Source: Hyphomicrobiales bacterium (GTDB taxonomy: Bacteria; Pseudomonadota; Alphaproteobacteria; Rhizobiales; Rhizobiaceae). From it: 64,000 nt of DNA. A model generated the notes under the pieces. It saw only the letters and a list, made by a program, of their open reading frames with translations, was not told the DNA's origin and did no database searches. The position numbers were made by a program, and so were the translations under genes. The stretch's first letter is position 1. Every line of letters starts with the position of its first letter. Below are positions 51,772-60,683 of this stretch, piece after piece. The stretch spans positions 62,001 to 126,000 of the forward strand of contig JAFKJU010000012.1 of the NCBI GenBank assembly GCA_017305935.1, given 5' to 3'.

Positions 51772-52779
51772 ATGACGATTTCGGTCCCGAAACCTGTCGG
51801 CGTCGATATTGCGGAGCGCAAGCTCAGGGTCGGCTTCGTGCTCGCCCGGTCGTTCACGCTCTCCGCCTTCGCGCTGTTCGTCGATACGCTGCGCCTGGCG
51901 AGCGACGAGCTCGATCGCTCTGGCCGCGTGCTGGCTGATTGGCAGGTGCTGAGCAGCACCCGCCATCTGATTTCGTCCAGCTGCGGCGTGCAGGTGGCGC
52001 CGACCTCCGATCTCGTCGATCCCTCCCAATTTCAATACATCGTCGTCGTTGGCGGCCTGCTGACCGTCAAGGAGCCGGTCGATAGCCAGACGCTGACCTA
52101 TCTCAGGCGCGCCAGCGCCGCCAACGTGCCGCTGATCGGCGTCTGTACCGGCACCTTCATCCTGGCCGAAGCCGGCTTGATGAAGCAGCACCATACCTGC
52201 GTGAGCTGGCTGCATGTGCAGGCGTTCCGCGAACGTTTTCCCGACCACAAGGTGCGCTCGGACCGGATCTACAGCCTCGACCGCAATCGCGGCTCTTGTG
52301 CCGGCGGCTCCAGCACCGCAGACATGGCCGCGGCACTGGTGCGGCGCTATATCAGCCGCGCCGCGGAAAAGAACGCGCTGGAAGTGCTGCAGATCGAGAA
52401 GGCGCGTTCGCCCTTCGACATCCAGCCACGCCGCCCGCTGGCGATCGAATGTCAGGACAGCCGCATCAAATCCGTGCTGCTGTTGATGGAAGGCCATCTC
52501 GACGGTGGCTTGACCATGGCCAAGCTCGCCGCCTCGGCGCGGCTGTCACGCCGCCAGCTCGAACGGCTGTTCATGAACGAAGTCAAGATGTCGCCGATGG
52601 TGGTCTACAAGAAGGTGCGCATGGAGCACGCCAAGGTGCTCCTTTTGAAATCCAAGGCGCCGCTGATCGAGATCGCGCTGGAGACGGGTTTTGCCAGCGC
52701 CTCGCATTTCACCCGTGTCTTCAAGAGCATCTATGGTATGACCCCAACCGACTTGCGCACCGGCGCACGCGCCGCGTAA
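51772..52779 (+). CDS. GlxA-family transcriptional regulator (DJ-1/PfpI plus AraC HTH)
   Basis: A 335-residue regulator. Residues 18-190 are a DJ-1/PfpI-like domain with the nucleophile elbow G-V-C-T-G (C125) and an SDRIYSLDRNRGSCAGG segment. The last 100 residues are an AraC-type double helix-turn-helix (LDGGLTMAKLAASARLSRRQLERLF; APLIEIALETGFASASHFTRVFKSIYGMTPTDLR). Relatives control choline, carnitine, arginine or glycine-betaine metabolism. GGGAGG at 51758-51763 supports ATG 51772; the open frame extends 17 codons upstream without a ribosome site. It converges on the LysR gene, and no obvious target gene is adjacent. Confidence 0.88.
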   Translation: MTISVPKPVGVDIAERKLRVGFVLARSFTLSAFALFVDTLRLASDELDRSGRVLADWQVLSSTRHLISSSCGVQVAPTSDLVDPSQFQYIVVVGGLLTVKEPVDSQTLTYLRRASAANVPLIGVCTGTFILAEAGLMKQHHTCVSWLHVQAFRERFPDHKVRSDRIYSLDRNRGSCAGGSSTADMAAALVRRYISRAAEKNALEVLQIEKARSPFDIQPRRPLAIECQDSRIKSVLLLMEGHLDGGLTMAKLAASARLSRRQLERLFMNEVKMSPMVVYKKVRMEHAKVLLLKSKAPLIEIALETGFASASHFTRVFKSIYGMTPTDLRTGARAA

Positions 52780-52787
52780 GTTCACCC

Positions 52788-53726
52788 TTATGGCAGGTCC
52801 AAGGCCTTCAGCCTGGCACTGTCGGGCTGGTCGATATTGCGCATCAGCTGTACCAGCCAGGTGACGAAGACCCGCACCTTGTTGGAAAGATGCCGCGTCT
52901 GCGGATAGACGACATAGAGGGGCAGAGGATCGCGATGCCAGCTCTCCAGCACCGGCACCAGCCGCCCTTCGGCGAGCGCTTCGCGGGCCATGAAAAGCGG
53001 CATCTGGGCGATGCCGAGACCGGTCAGCACCGCCGCCATGTAGGTGCGGCTGTCATTGGCCGAGACGATGTAGCGCGGCAGGATCTGCTTCGCTTCGCCC
53101 TGCCTTTCGAATTCCATCGGCATCACCCGGCCCATCTGCGCCTGTAAATACGCGACGGCATAGTGGTCGCGGGTCAGGTCGTCTGGTGTTTCCGGCACGC
53201 CGTGCCGGTCGATATAAGCAGGGGCGGCGCAGGCGACCAGGTCGATTTCGGAGACCTTGCGGGCGATCAGCGACTGGTCGCTCGGCGTGCCGGCCCTCAG
53301 CGCGCAATCGACGTTTTCGGCGATGTAGTCGACGAGCCGGTCGCCGACGCCGAGGTCGATCTGGATCTGCGGATGCCGCTCGTGGAAATCGTGCAGCGCC
53401 GGAATGACGATCAGGTCGGCGAAGGCGCCGGCCATCTCGACGCGCAGGCGGCCGGAGGGCTGGGCTTGGGAATGCGACAGGCTGCCGTCGAGCTCATCGA
53501 TTTCGGAGAGGATCTGCGCGGCGCGTTCGTAGTAGAGTGCGCCGTCGGTTGTGACCATCACGCGGCGGGTGGTGCGGTTGAGAAGGGTCGTGCGCAGATG
53601 CGCTTCCAGCCCCTGGATGAGATTGGTGACGGTGGTCTTGGGCATGCCGAGCGCCAGGGCGGCGCGCGAAAAATTGCCCGTTTCCACCACGCGCACGAAA
53701 ACCCGCATGGCCGAAAGCTGATCCAT
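52788..53726 (-). CDS. LysR-family regulator adjacent to MexEF-like pump genes
   Basis: A 312-residue LysR regulator of the group that also contains MexT-like and AaeR-like proteins. The winged helix is at residues 1-60 (MDQLSAMRVFVRVVETGNFSRAALALGMPKTTVTNLIQGLEAHL), then the effector domain (LRVEMAGAFADLIVIPALHDFHERHP). AAGGG before ATG 53726 fixes the start; a much longer in-frame start at 53849 would run through the promoter. It is divergent from the hydrolase-like gene and MexE/F-type pump genes, with a symmetrical LysR-type box in the gap, so it probably controls them. Confidence 0.87.
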   Translation of the reverse strand: MDQLSAMRVFVRVVETGNFSRAALALGMPKTTVTNLIQGLEAHLRTTLLNRTTRRVMVTTDGALYYERAAQILSEIDELDGSLSHSQAQPSGRLRVEMAGAFADLIVIPALHDFHERHPQIQIDLGVGDRLVDYIAENVDCALRAGTPSDQSLIARKVSEIDLVACAAPAYIDRHGVPETPDDLTRDHYAVAYLQAQMGRVMPMEFERQGEAKQILPRYIVSANDSRTYMAAVLTGLGIAQMPLFMAREALAEGRLVPVLESWHRDPLPLYVVYPQTRHLSNKVRVFVTWLVQLMRNIDQPDSARLKALDLP

Positions 53727-53758
53727 GGGAGAACCCTTCGCGGAAAAAATTATACCAT

Positions 53759-53776
53759 TATTCGAAAATCCGAATA
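53759..53776. promoter_or_regulatory. LysR-type box TATTCG-N6-CGAATA
   Basis: An inverted repeat with 6-bp arms and the T-N11-A core (ATTCG-N6-CGAAT) typical of LysR binding sites. It lies in the 167-base divergent gap between the LysR gene and the hydrolase-RND operon, 33 bases before the LysR start. It probably serves both autoregulation and pump control. Confidence 0.6.
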
Positions 53777-53893
53777 GTGATACCCGATAATATGCTCTTA
53801 TCCAAGTTTCGATGAATAATGATATGACTTGGCAAGTGAGAACATGCACCCATCCCCCCGGGGACAGTGAGCGGCATGTGAAAGGTGAAGGCC

Positions 53894-54733
53894 ATGAATG
53901 GCGAATGGAAAGACATGGATGTGGATGGCACCGGGCGTTGCACCATGCCGTTTCGCGTCTATGACGGTTCCGCCCAGGGCAAGAATGCGCCGGTCGTTTT
54001 GTATTTCGGTGGCGGCGCCTTCCTCGACCGGGAGCGGAACGACGAAAGCCCCGTGGCGCGGGCCTTTGCCGAGTCCGGCGCGGTCGTCGTCGAGGCCGAC
54101 TATGCCCGGCCCTCGGAAAACGTCTTTCCCAAGGCGCTCGAATGCGCCTTCGCCGCCTTGCGCTGCCTCAGCGGCAAACGCAAGCAATATGGCGGCCGGC
54201 GTTCGCCGCTGCTTGTCGCCGGCGAAGAGGCCGGCGGCAACCTGGCGGCGGGCGTGGCGCTGAAGGCGCGCGACCAGATGCCGAACGAGATCGACGGCCA
54301 GATCCTCCTGTCGCCGCTGATCGACCCGCTGATGGCCACCGCCTCCTTTCGCGAGGCGGAGGAAAGCGGCATGCGCGAGCGCTGGACGGAGGGCTGGAAC
54401 CATTATCTCGGCTCCGGCGGCGGTTTTTGCCACCCCTATGCCGCGCCGGGGCACTGTTCGCGATTGTCAGGCGTGGCGCCCGCGCTGATCCTGACGTCGC
54501 AGGACGATCCGCTGCGGGACGAGGCGGCCGCCTATGCCGCCCGCCTTGTTGCGGCGGGCGTCAAGGTGACGAGCCGTGTCCTGCCGGCCTGCCGGGGCTG
54601 GACGCAGATTTATGAGGCGCAAGCCCGCTGCGGATGCGTTCCGCCCGGCGAGCTTCGCACCGAATTCGAGAATTTTATCGAGGGTCTGGACGCCAGAGCC
54701 TCCTGTTTCAAGAGACATGACCGGTCCGACTGA
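53894..54733 (+). CDS. Alpha/beta-hydrolase-fold protein lacking the catalytic Ser (pseudoenzyme)
   Basis: A 279-residue protein of the HSL/abhydrolase_3 type. The oxyanion motif is kept as YFGGGAFL near residue 40. The nucleophile elbow G-D-S-A-G-G reads G-E-E-A-G-G-N near 113, so the serine is replaced by Glu. The usual H-G-F histidine near the end is replaced by G-W-T. The Asp motif QDDPLRDEAAAYAARL remains. It is therefore likely inactive as an esterase and may bind a ligand or partner. It heads the pump operon and ends 19 bases before the MexE-like gene. A GTG at 53885 is an alternative start. Confidence 0.75.
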   Translation: MNGEWKDMDVDGTGRCTMPFRVYDGSAQGKNAPVVLYFGGGAFLDRERNDESPVARAFAESGAVVVEADYARPSENVFPKALECAFAALRCLSGKRKQYGGRRSPLLVAGEEAGGNLAAGVALKARDQMPNEIDGQILLSPLIDPLMATASFREAEESGMRERWTEGWNHYLGSGGGFCHPYAAPGHCSRLSGVAPALILTSQDDPLRDEAAAYAARLVAAGVKVTSRVLPACRGWTQIYEAQARCGCVPPGELRTEFENFIEGLDARASCFKRHDRSD

Positions 54734-54752
54734 GGACCATAAGGAGATACAC

Positions 54753-55937
54753 ATGTCGTCGAACAAGAAACGCTGGGCCCTGTGGGGCGCCGGCCTGGGT
54801 GTCGCTGCGTCGATTTCCGCGGCGGGTTTTCATTTCGACCTGACCTCCGGTGCCAATGCCGCATCCGCCCCTGCCGCCGCCCCGCCGCCGGCCGTTCCCG
54901 TCACCGTGACGGCCATCGAGCCGCGCGACGTTACCACCTGGCAGGAATTTTCCGGCCGGCTGGAGGCTGTCGACCGGGTGGAACTGCGCTCGCGCGTCGC
55001 CGGCGCCATCCAGTCGGTGCATTTTCGTGAGGGAGCGCTGGTGAAAGCCGGCGACCTCCTGGTCAAGATCGATCCCGCGCCCTTCGAGGCTGCGGTGGCG
55101 CAGGCCGAAAGTCTGGTCGCTTCCGCTCAGGCCAAGCTGGCGCTGGCCGAGACCGAGCTGGGGCGCGGCGAGACGCTGCAGGCCAAGAAGGTGATTTCGC
55201 AGAGCGATTTCGCCCAGCGCCGCAGCGTCCATGACGAGGCGCGCGCCAATCTCAGGGCCGCCGAGGCGGCGCTGACCACCGCGAAACTCAATCTCGGCTA
55301 TACCGAGATCCGCGCCCCCATCTCCGGCCGCGCCGGCAAGCTGGAGATCACCGAGGGCAATCTTGTCGCCGCCGGCTCCGGTTCGCTGCCGCTCACGACG
55401 CTGGTCTCCTCGGGCGAAATTTATGCCGGCTTCAACGCCAATGAGGAGCTGATCGCCCGCACGCTCGCTGCCCTGCCGCAGGATTCCGGCGCTTTGCCGG
55501 CCATCGAGCAGGTTCCGGTGGAGATCGGCACGCTCAGCGACGAAGGCACGCCGCTGTCTGGCAAGCTGCAACTGATCGACAACGAGGTCGATGCCGCCAG
55601 CGGCACGATCCGCGTCCGCGCCGTCTTCGACAATCCCGGCAACCGCCTGATCCCCGGCCAGTTCGTGCGCATCCGCATGGGCGAGCCGAAGGCGGAAAAG
55701 CGGCTGATGATCAGCGAGCGAGCGCTCGGCACCGATCAGGACAAGAAATACGTCTTCCTCGTCGATGCGAAGAACACCATCGCCTATCGCCAGGTTCAGC
55801 TCGGCGCCTCGGTTGATGGCATGCGCATCGTCGAAAAGGGCCTCGCCGCCGGCGATCGCATCGTCGTCAACGGCCTGCAGCGCGTCCGTCCCGGCACCGT
55901 AGTCGATCCGCAGACGGAAGTCGCCGCAGCCAAGTAA
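54753..55937 (+). CDS. RND efflux periplasmic adaptor (MexE-like membrane fusion protein)
   Basis: A 394-residue membrane fusion protein. An N-terminal membrane segment/signal (about 8-28) is followed by a Pro/Ala linker, a lipoyl half (GAIQSVHFREGALVKAGDLLVKIDPAPFEAAVAQAE) and an alpha-helical hairpin (about 100-165). The second lipoyl half (LGYTEIRAPISGRAGKLEITEGNLV) and a beta-barrel plus membrane-proximal domain (LVPGQFVRI-like LIPGQFVRIRMG) complete the order. It links the inner-membrane pump to an outer-membrane channel, which is not encoded here. AAGGAGA precedes ATG 54753. A hairpin separates it from the pump gene. Confidence 0.92.
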   Translation: MSSNKKRWALWGAGLGVAASISAAGFHFDLTSGANAASAPAAAPPPAVPVTVTAIEPRDVTTWQEFSGRLEAVDRVELRSRVAGAIQSVHFREGALVKAGDLLVKIDPAPFEAAVAQAESLVASAQAKLALAETELGRGETLQAKKVISQSDFAQRRSVHDEARANLRAAEAALTTAKLNLGYTEIRAPISGRAGKLEITEGNLVAAGSGSLPLTTLVSSGEIYAGFNANEELIARTLAALPQDSGALPAIEQVPVEIGTLSDEGTPLSGKLQLIDNEVDAASGTIRVRAVFDNPGNRLIPGQFVRIRMGEPKAEKRLMISERALGTDQDKKYVFLVDAKNTIAYRQVQLGASVDGMRIVEKGLAAGDRIVVNGLQRVRPGTVVDPQTEVAAAK

Positions 55938-55943
55938 ACCTCT

Positions 55944-55970
55944 CCGGCGGGCATGGACCCGCCGGCTTTT
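55944..55970 (+). terminator. Intrinsic-terminator-like hairpin between adaptor and pump genes
   Basis: An 8-bp stem CCGGCGGG/CCCGCCGG with a 6-base loop followed by CTTTT, seven bases after the adaptor stop and about 90 bases before the pump start. It has the form of an intrinsic terminator but lies inside an operon, so it probably attenuates pump expression relative to the adaptor. Confidence 0.6.
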
Positions 55971-56058
55971 CCCTTTGATCTACCCCCAAGCTTTCGGCCC
56001 TTGGCCGTAGGCCAGGGACAGTTCGTCCCTATGTCAGCCCTTTGGAGAGGGTGCCGCC

Positions 56059-59000
56059 ATGAACATCTCACGGTTTTTCGTCGACCGCCCGGTCTTTGCC
56101 GGTGTCCTGTCGCTGCTGATCGTCATCGCCGGCCTGATCGGCATGCGCTCGCTCCCGATTTCCGAATATCCCGAAGTCGTGCCGCCTTCCATCGTCGTGC
56201 GGGCGCAATATCCGGGCGCCAACCCGAAGGTGATCGCCGAGACGGTGGCGACGCCGCTGGAAGAGCAGATCAACGGCGTCGAGGACATGCTCTACATGTC
56301 CAGCCAGGCGACCGCCGACGGCGTCATGACGCTGACGGTCACCTTCGCGCTCGGCACCGATCCCGACAAGGCGCAGCAGCTCGTGCAGAACCGCGTCAGC
56401 CAGGCCGAGCCGCGCCTGCCGGCGGAGGTGCGCGCCCTCGGCGTCACCACGGTCAAGAGTTCGCCGGACCTGATGATGGTCATCCATCTCTCCTCGCCGG
56501 ACAATCGCTACGACATCACCTATTTGCGCAACTACGCCGTGCTCAACATCAAGGACCGGCTCGCCCGCATCGACGGCGTCGGCCAAGTGCAGATCTTCGG
56601 CTCGGGCGATTATTCGATGCGCATCTGGATCGATCCGCAGAAGGCGGCCGAGCGTGGCCTTTCAGCCAGCGACGTCGTTGCTGCCATCCGCCAGCAGAAT
56701 GTTCAGGCCGCCGCCGGCGTCATCGGCGCCTCGCCGAACCTTGACGGCATCGACCTCCAGCTGTCCGTCAATGCGCAAGGACGTCTGCAATCGCCGGAGG
56801 AATTCGGCCGCATCATCGTCAAGAGCGGTGCAAACGGCGCGATCACCCGGCTTTCGGATGTCGCCCGCATCGAACTCGGCGCTGCCGACTATTCGCTGCG
56901 CTCGCTGCTCGACAACAAGCAGGCGGTCGCCATCCCCGTCTTCCAGGCGCCGGGCTCGAATGCCATCGAGATCTCCGACCAGGTGACCGCGACGATGAAC
57001 GAGCTGCAACTCGCCATGCCCGAAGGCGTGCGTTACGACATCGTCTACGACACCACGCAGTTCGTGCGTGCCTCCATCGACAAGGTCGTGCATACGCTGC
57101 TCGAAGCGGTGGCGCTGGTCGTGCTGGTCGTCATCCTCTTCCTGCAGACCTGGCGCGCCTCGATCATTCCGCTGCTCGCCGTCCCGGTCTCGATCATCGG
57201 CACTTTCGCCGTGATGTATGCCTTCGGTTTCTCGATCAATGCGCTCAGCCTGTTCGGACTGGTGCTGGCAATCGGCATCGTCGTCGATGATGCCATCGTC
57301 GTGGTCGAAAACGTCGAGCGCAATATCGAGAACGGGCTTTCGCCGCGTGAGGCCACCTATCAGGCGATGCGCGAAGTCTCCGGCCCGATTATCGCGATTG
57401 CGCTGGTGCTGGTCGCGGTCTTCGTGCCGCTCGCCTTCATTACCGGGCTTTCCGGCCAGTTCTATCGCCAGTTCGCGCTGACCATCGCTATCTCGACGGT
57501 GATTTCAGCGATCAATTCGCTGACGCTGTCGCCGGCACTGTCGGCGCTGCTGCTCAGGGGCCATCATGCGCCGAAGGACTGGCTGACGCGTGTCATGGAC
57601 CGGACGCTCGGCTGGTTCTTCCGCGGCTTCAACGGCGCCTTCGGCGCCAGCTCGAATGCCTATGGCCGTGGCGTCGGTAAGATCCTGTCGCGCAAAAGCA
57701 TCATCATGATGGTCTATCTCGTGCTCGCCGGTACCACCTACCAGCTTTTCCAGGCGGTCCCCGGCGGCTTCGTGCCGGCGCAGGACAAGCAATATCTGAT
57801 CGGTTTCGCCCAGCTTCCCGATGCCGCGACCCTCGACCGCACCGAGGACGTCATCCAGAGGATGAGCGATATCGTGCTGGCCCAGCCGGGCGTCGAACAT
57901 GCCATCGCTTTCCCCGGCCTGTCGATCAACGGTTTTACCAACGGCTCGAATGCCGGCATCGTCTTCGTGGCGCTCGCCCCGTTCGAGGAGCGCACCACGC
58001 CGGAGCTTTCGGCGGGCGCCATCGCCATGCAGCTGAACCAGAAATTCGGCGCTATCCAGGATGCCTTTATCGCCATGTTCCCGCCGCCGCCCGTTCAGGG
58101 GCTCGGCACGACCGGCGGCTTCAAGTTGCAGATCGAGGATCGCGCCGGCCTCGGCTACCAGGCGCTCGACGAGGCGACCAAGGCGTTTCTCGCGAAAGCC
58201 TATCAGGCTCCGGAGCTTGCCGGCCTGTTCTCCAGCTTCCAGATCAACGTGCCGCAACTCTATGCAGATCTCGACCGCGAGAAGGCCGAACAGCTCGGCG
58301 TCTCGGTCACCGATGTCTTCGAGACGCTGCAGATCTATCTCGGCTCGCTTTATGTGAACGACTTCAACGCCTTCGGCCGCACCTACAGCGTGCGTGTGCA
58401 GGCGGATGCGAAATTCCGCGCCCGCTCCGAGGATATCGGCGCGCTGAAGGTCCGCTCGCAATCGGGTCAGATGATCCCGCTGTCGACGCTGCTCAAGGTC
58501 GAGGCGACGACCGGGCCGGAACGCACCACGCGCTACAACGGCTTCCTCGCCGCCGACATCAATGGCGGCCCGGCGCCGGGTTTCTCCTCGGGGCAGGCGC
58601 AGGCGGCCATCGAGCGCATCGCGGCCGAGACCCTGCCCAAGGGCATCGGCTTCGAATGGACCGACCTGACCTACCAGCAGATCCTCGCCGGCAGTTCGGG
58701 CATCCTCGTCTTCCCGCTCGCCTTGCTGCTCGTCTATCTGGTGCTCGCCGCCCAGTATGAAAGCCTGACCCTGCCGCTGGCGATCATCCTGATCGTGCCG
58801 ATGGGTGTGCTCGCGGCGTTGACCGGCGTGTGGCTGACGGGTGGGGACAATAATATCTTCACCCAGATCGGGTTGATCGTGCTGGTGGGGTTGTCGGCGA
58901 AGAACGCGATCCTGATCGTCGAATTCGCCCGCGAGCTGGAATTTGCCGGACGCTCGCCGGTGCAGGCGGCGATCGAAGCCAGCCGGCTGCGCCTGCGACC

Positions 59001-59250
59001 GATCCTGATGACCTCGGCCGCCTTTATCATGGGCGTGGTGCCGCTGGTCACGTCGACCGGCGCGGGTGCGGAAATGCGCGCGGCAATGGGCGTCGCCGTC
59101 TTCTCCGGCATGATCGGCGTCACGGTGTTCGGCATCTTCATGACACCGGTCTTCTACGTGCTGGTGCGACGTCTTGCCGGCAACCGGCCGCTGCAGCATC
59201 ACGGCGCGGTTATAGCGCCCACAGCGCAGCATCCGATGGCCGCCGAATAG
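56059..59250 (+). CDS. RND multidrug efflux pump (MexF-like, HAE1 family)
   Basis: A 1063-residue inner-membrane pump of usual RND length. TM1 (10-29) is followed by a large porter domain, TM2-6 with the proton-relay Asp pair in GIVVDDAIVVVENVER (TM4), and a second porter domain. The C-terminal TM block includes GLSAKNAILIVEFARELE with the relay Lys. The N-terminal third resembles MexF (LPISEYPEVVPPSIVVRA; EEQINGVEDMLYMSSQA). MexF-type pumps export chloramphenicol, quinolones or plant-derived phenolics. GGAGAGG precedes ATG 56059. The LysR gene upstream repeats the mexT-mexEF arrangement. A strong terminator follows; no OprN-like gene is present. Confidence 0.93.
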   Translation: MNISRFFVDRPVFAGVLSLLIVIAGLIGMRSLPISEYPEVVPPSIVVRAQYPGANPKVIAETVATPLEEQINGVEDMLYMSSQATADGVMTLTVTFALGTDPDKAQQLVQNRVSQAEPRLPAEVRALGVTTVKSSPDLMMVIHLSSPDNRYDITYLRNYAVLNIKDRLARIDGVGQVQIFGSGDYSMRIWIDPQKAAERGLSASDVVAAIRQQNVQAAAGVIGASPNLDGIDLQLSVNAQGRLQSPEEFGRIIVKSGANGAITRLSDVARIELGAADYSLRSLLDNKQAVAIPVFQAPGSNAIEISDQVTATMNELQLAMPEGVRYDIVYDTTQFVRASIDKVVHTLLEAVALVVLVVILFLQTWRASIIPLLAVPVSIIGTFAVMYAFGFSINALSLFGLVLAIGIVVDDAIVVVENVERNIENGLSPREATYQAMREVSGPIIAIALVLVAVFVPLAFITGLSGQFYRQFALTIAISTVISAINSLTLSPALSALLLRGHHAPKDWLTRVMDRTLGWFFRGFNGAFGASSNAYGRGVGKILSRKSIIMMVYLVLAGTTYQLFQAVPGGFVPAQDKQYLIGFAQLPDAATLDRTEDVIQRMSDIVLAQPGVEHAIAFPGLSINGFTNGSNAGIVFVALAPFEERTTPELSAGAIAMQLNQKFGAIQDAFIAMFPPPPVQGLGTTGGFKLQIEDRAGLGYQALDEATKAFLAKAYQAPELAGLFSSFQINVPQLYADLDREKAEQLGVSVTDVFETLQIYLGSLYVNDFNAFGRTYSVRVQADAKFRARSEDIGALKVRSQSGQMIPLSTLLKVEATTGPERTTRYNGFLAADINGGPAPGFSSGQAQAAIERIAAETLPKGIGFEWTDLTYQQILAGSSGILVFPLALLLVYLVLAAQYESLTLPLAIILIVPMGVLAALTGVWLTGGDNNIFTQIGLIVLVGLSAKNAILIVEFARELEFAGRSPVQAAIEASRLRLRPILMTSAAFIMGVVPLVTSTGAGAEMRAAMGVAVFSGMIGVTVFGIFMTPVFYVLVRRLAGNRPLQHHGAVIAPTAQHPMAAE

Positions 59251-59261
59251 GTTGCTGATCA

Positions 59262-59292
59262 AAAAAAGACCCCGGTCCACCGGGGTCTTTTC
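59262..59292. terminator. Bidirectional intrinsic terminator
   Basis: AAAAGACCCCGG/CCGGGGTCTTTT, a 12-bp stem with a TCCA loop, flanked by an A-run on the left and a T-run on the right. It works in both directions and ends both the pump operon and the convergent small membrane protein gene. Confidence 0.88.
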
Positions 59293-59303
59293 GTCTAGGA
59301 TAT

Positions 59304-59552
59304 TCAACCGGAAATGAGATCGCCGCGTCGCCATTTCTCGCGGCCCCAGTTGCGGATGCGCATCCGGTCGGCAACGAACGCGCCCAGGAACGGCGCGGTG
59401 ACGAAACTGATGACGGTCACGGCGGGAATGGAATATTTCGCATGGTCCGCCAGCCAGGGCACCATGAGCACCGTCACCACGCCGACGCCAAAAACGATGG
59501 CATTGGCCATCATGGCGCCGATTATCTTCAACCATGTATCCGTACTGATCAT
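59304..59552 (-). CDS. Small two-helix membrane protein (DUF2798-like)
   Basis: An 82-residue protein with two hydrophobic helices (about 8-30 and 42-63) and a basic C-terminus (RMRIRNWGREKWRRG), which should stay cytoplasmic. The pattern is similar to DUF2798 proteins, but the match is tentative. AGGAG eight bases before ATG 59552 favours this start over an upstream ATG at 59594. It is transcribed alone, downstream of the diguanylate cyclase gene. Function is unknown. Confidence 0.65.
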   Translation of the reverse strand: MISTDTWLKIIGAMMANAIVFGVGVVTVLMVPWLADHAKYSIPAVTVISFVTAPFLGAFVADRMRIRNWGREKWRRGDLISG

Positions 59553-59605
59553 CGGGAAATCTCCTTTCGGGATTCCAACCCCGGGGGAGATCATTTTGTT
59601 CCGGC

Positions 59606-60592
59606 CTATTTCGTGGCAATCAGCCCCCGGACATCGCCTGGGGCGGGACCGGCGAGGTCGATGCCGACCTGGTCGCGCCCGCGCATCTTTGCGGCATAAA
59701 GTGCAAGATCGGCGCGACGATAGAGTTCGTGCGAATCGTCGCCGCGCAGCGCGCAGGCGAGGCCGGCCGAGAAAGTATACGGGAAACTCACCTGTGCGGG
59801 CAGGGGACGGGAATGGCGAATGGCAAGCAGCATCCGTTGCAGGATGGCTTCCGCTTCGCCCATGACGGTGTTGGGCAGGATCAGCACGAATTCCTCGCCG
59901 CCGACGCGGCCGAAAACGTCCGTCTTGCGCGTCAGCCGCTGCAGGGTGATCGCGAAATCCTTGAGCACGGCGTCGCCGACGCTATGGCCGAACCGATCGT
60001 TGATGTATTTGAAGTTGTCGATGTCGAGCACCGCCAGACAGCCGACTTCGCGGCACTGGTCGCCGGTTCCCCGCACCAGCTCGTCCAGCTTGGCCATGAC
60101 AAAGCGGCGGCTGGTGACGCCGGTCAGTTCGTCGGTTTGCGAGGCTTTTATGGCAGTATCGCGATCCTGCCGCAATGCCCGTTCGTCGGAACGGATCGAG
60201 GTGATGTCGCTGGCGACACACAGCATCCAGCCGTTCGGCTGCATCGTCTCGGTCATCCACAGCCAGCGGCCGTCATGAAGATCGGTCTCAAAGGCGCGAA
60301 AGCCGGCCTTGCCGCGCCGCGCCATCGTCGATCGCAGCCAGGTCTCGAAATCCGTGGTCTTGACGACGGTACCGCGTCCCGCATGGAAATTCCGGCGCAT
60401 GAGATCGGGCCAGCCGGGATGCTCGTCCTGGCCGATGAACCAGGCGGCACGGAAAGCGTCGTTGGCGTAACGCAGGCAATCGTCCTGATCATAGAGTGCG
60501 ATCAGAACGCCTGCTTCTTCCATGAGCTGCCTCATTTGCAGCATCGTCTCGATATCGACCAAAGCCATCATGTCCTTGGGGTAGGGCGTCAT
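59606..60592 (-). CDS. Diguanylate cyclase with N-terminal PAS domain
   Basis: A 328-residue cytoplasmic protein. Residues 20-135 are a PAS-like sensor (LMEEAGVLIALYDQDDCLRYANDAFRAAWF). A short coiled linker leads to a GGDEF domain (about 150-315). The active-site loop is G-G-E-E-F at 231-235, and the inhibitory I-site R-K-T-D (222-225) stands exactly five residues before it. It should make c-di-GMP and be product-inhibited. It lies 91 bases downstream of bcsB on the same strand, and BcsA in this window carries a PilZ c-di-GMP sensor. A role in switching cellulose synthesis is therefore likely. An alternative ATG is at 60571. Confidence 0.88.
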   Translation of the reverse strand: MTPYPKDMMALVDIETMLQMRQLMEEAGVLIALYDQDDCLRYANDAFRAAWFIGQDEHPGWPDLMRRNFHAGRGTVVKTTDFETWLRSTMARRGKAGFRAFETDLHDGRWLWMTETMQPNGWMLCVASDITSIRSDERALRQDRDTAIKASQTDELTGVTSRRFVMAKLDELVRGTGDQCREVGCLAVLDIDNFKYINDRFGHSVGDAVLKDFAITLQRLTRKTDVFGRVGGEEFVLILPNTVMGEAEAILQRMLLAIRHSRPLPAQVSFPYTFSAGLACALRGDDSHELYRRADLALYAAKMRGRDQVGIDLAGPAPGDVRGLIATK

Positions 60593-60683
60593 CGCGAAAT
60601 CTAGTTGCCACCCATAAACAAAGCCTTAAGGAATCCCGCCCGTGCGTTCGGTGCCAGGGTTTATGTCGAGGACGGCGCGAAAT

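Noticed and set aside
57505-59619. Very long open frame (about 700 codons) on the minus strand opposite the RND pump gene
   Set aside because: It mirrors the GC-rich third-position pattern of the pump gene, has no recognisable domains and lacks a ribosome site; the pump reading is unambiguous.
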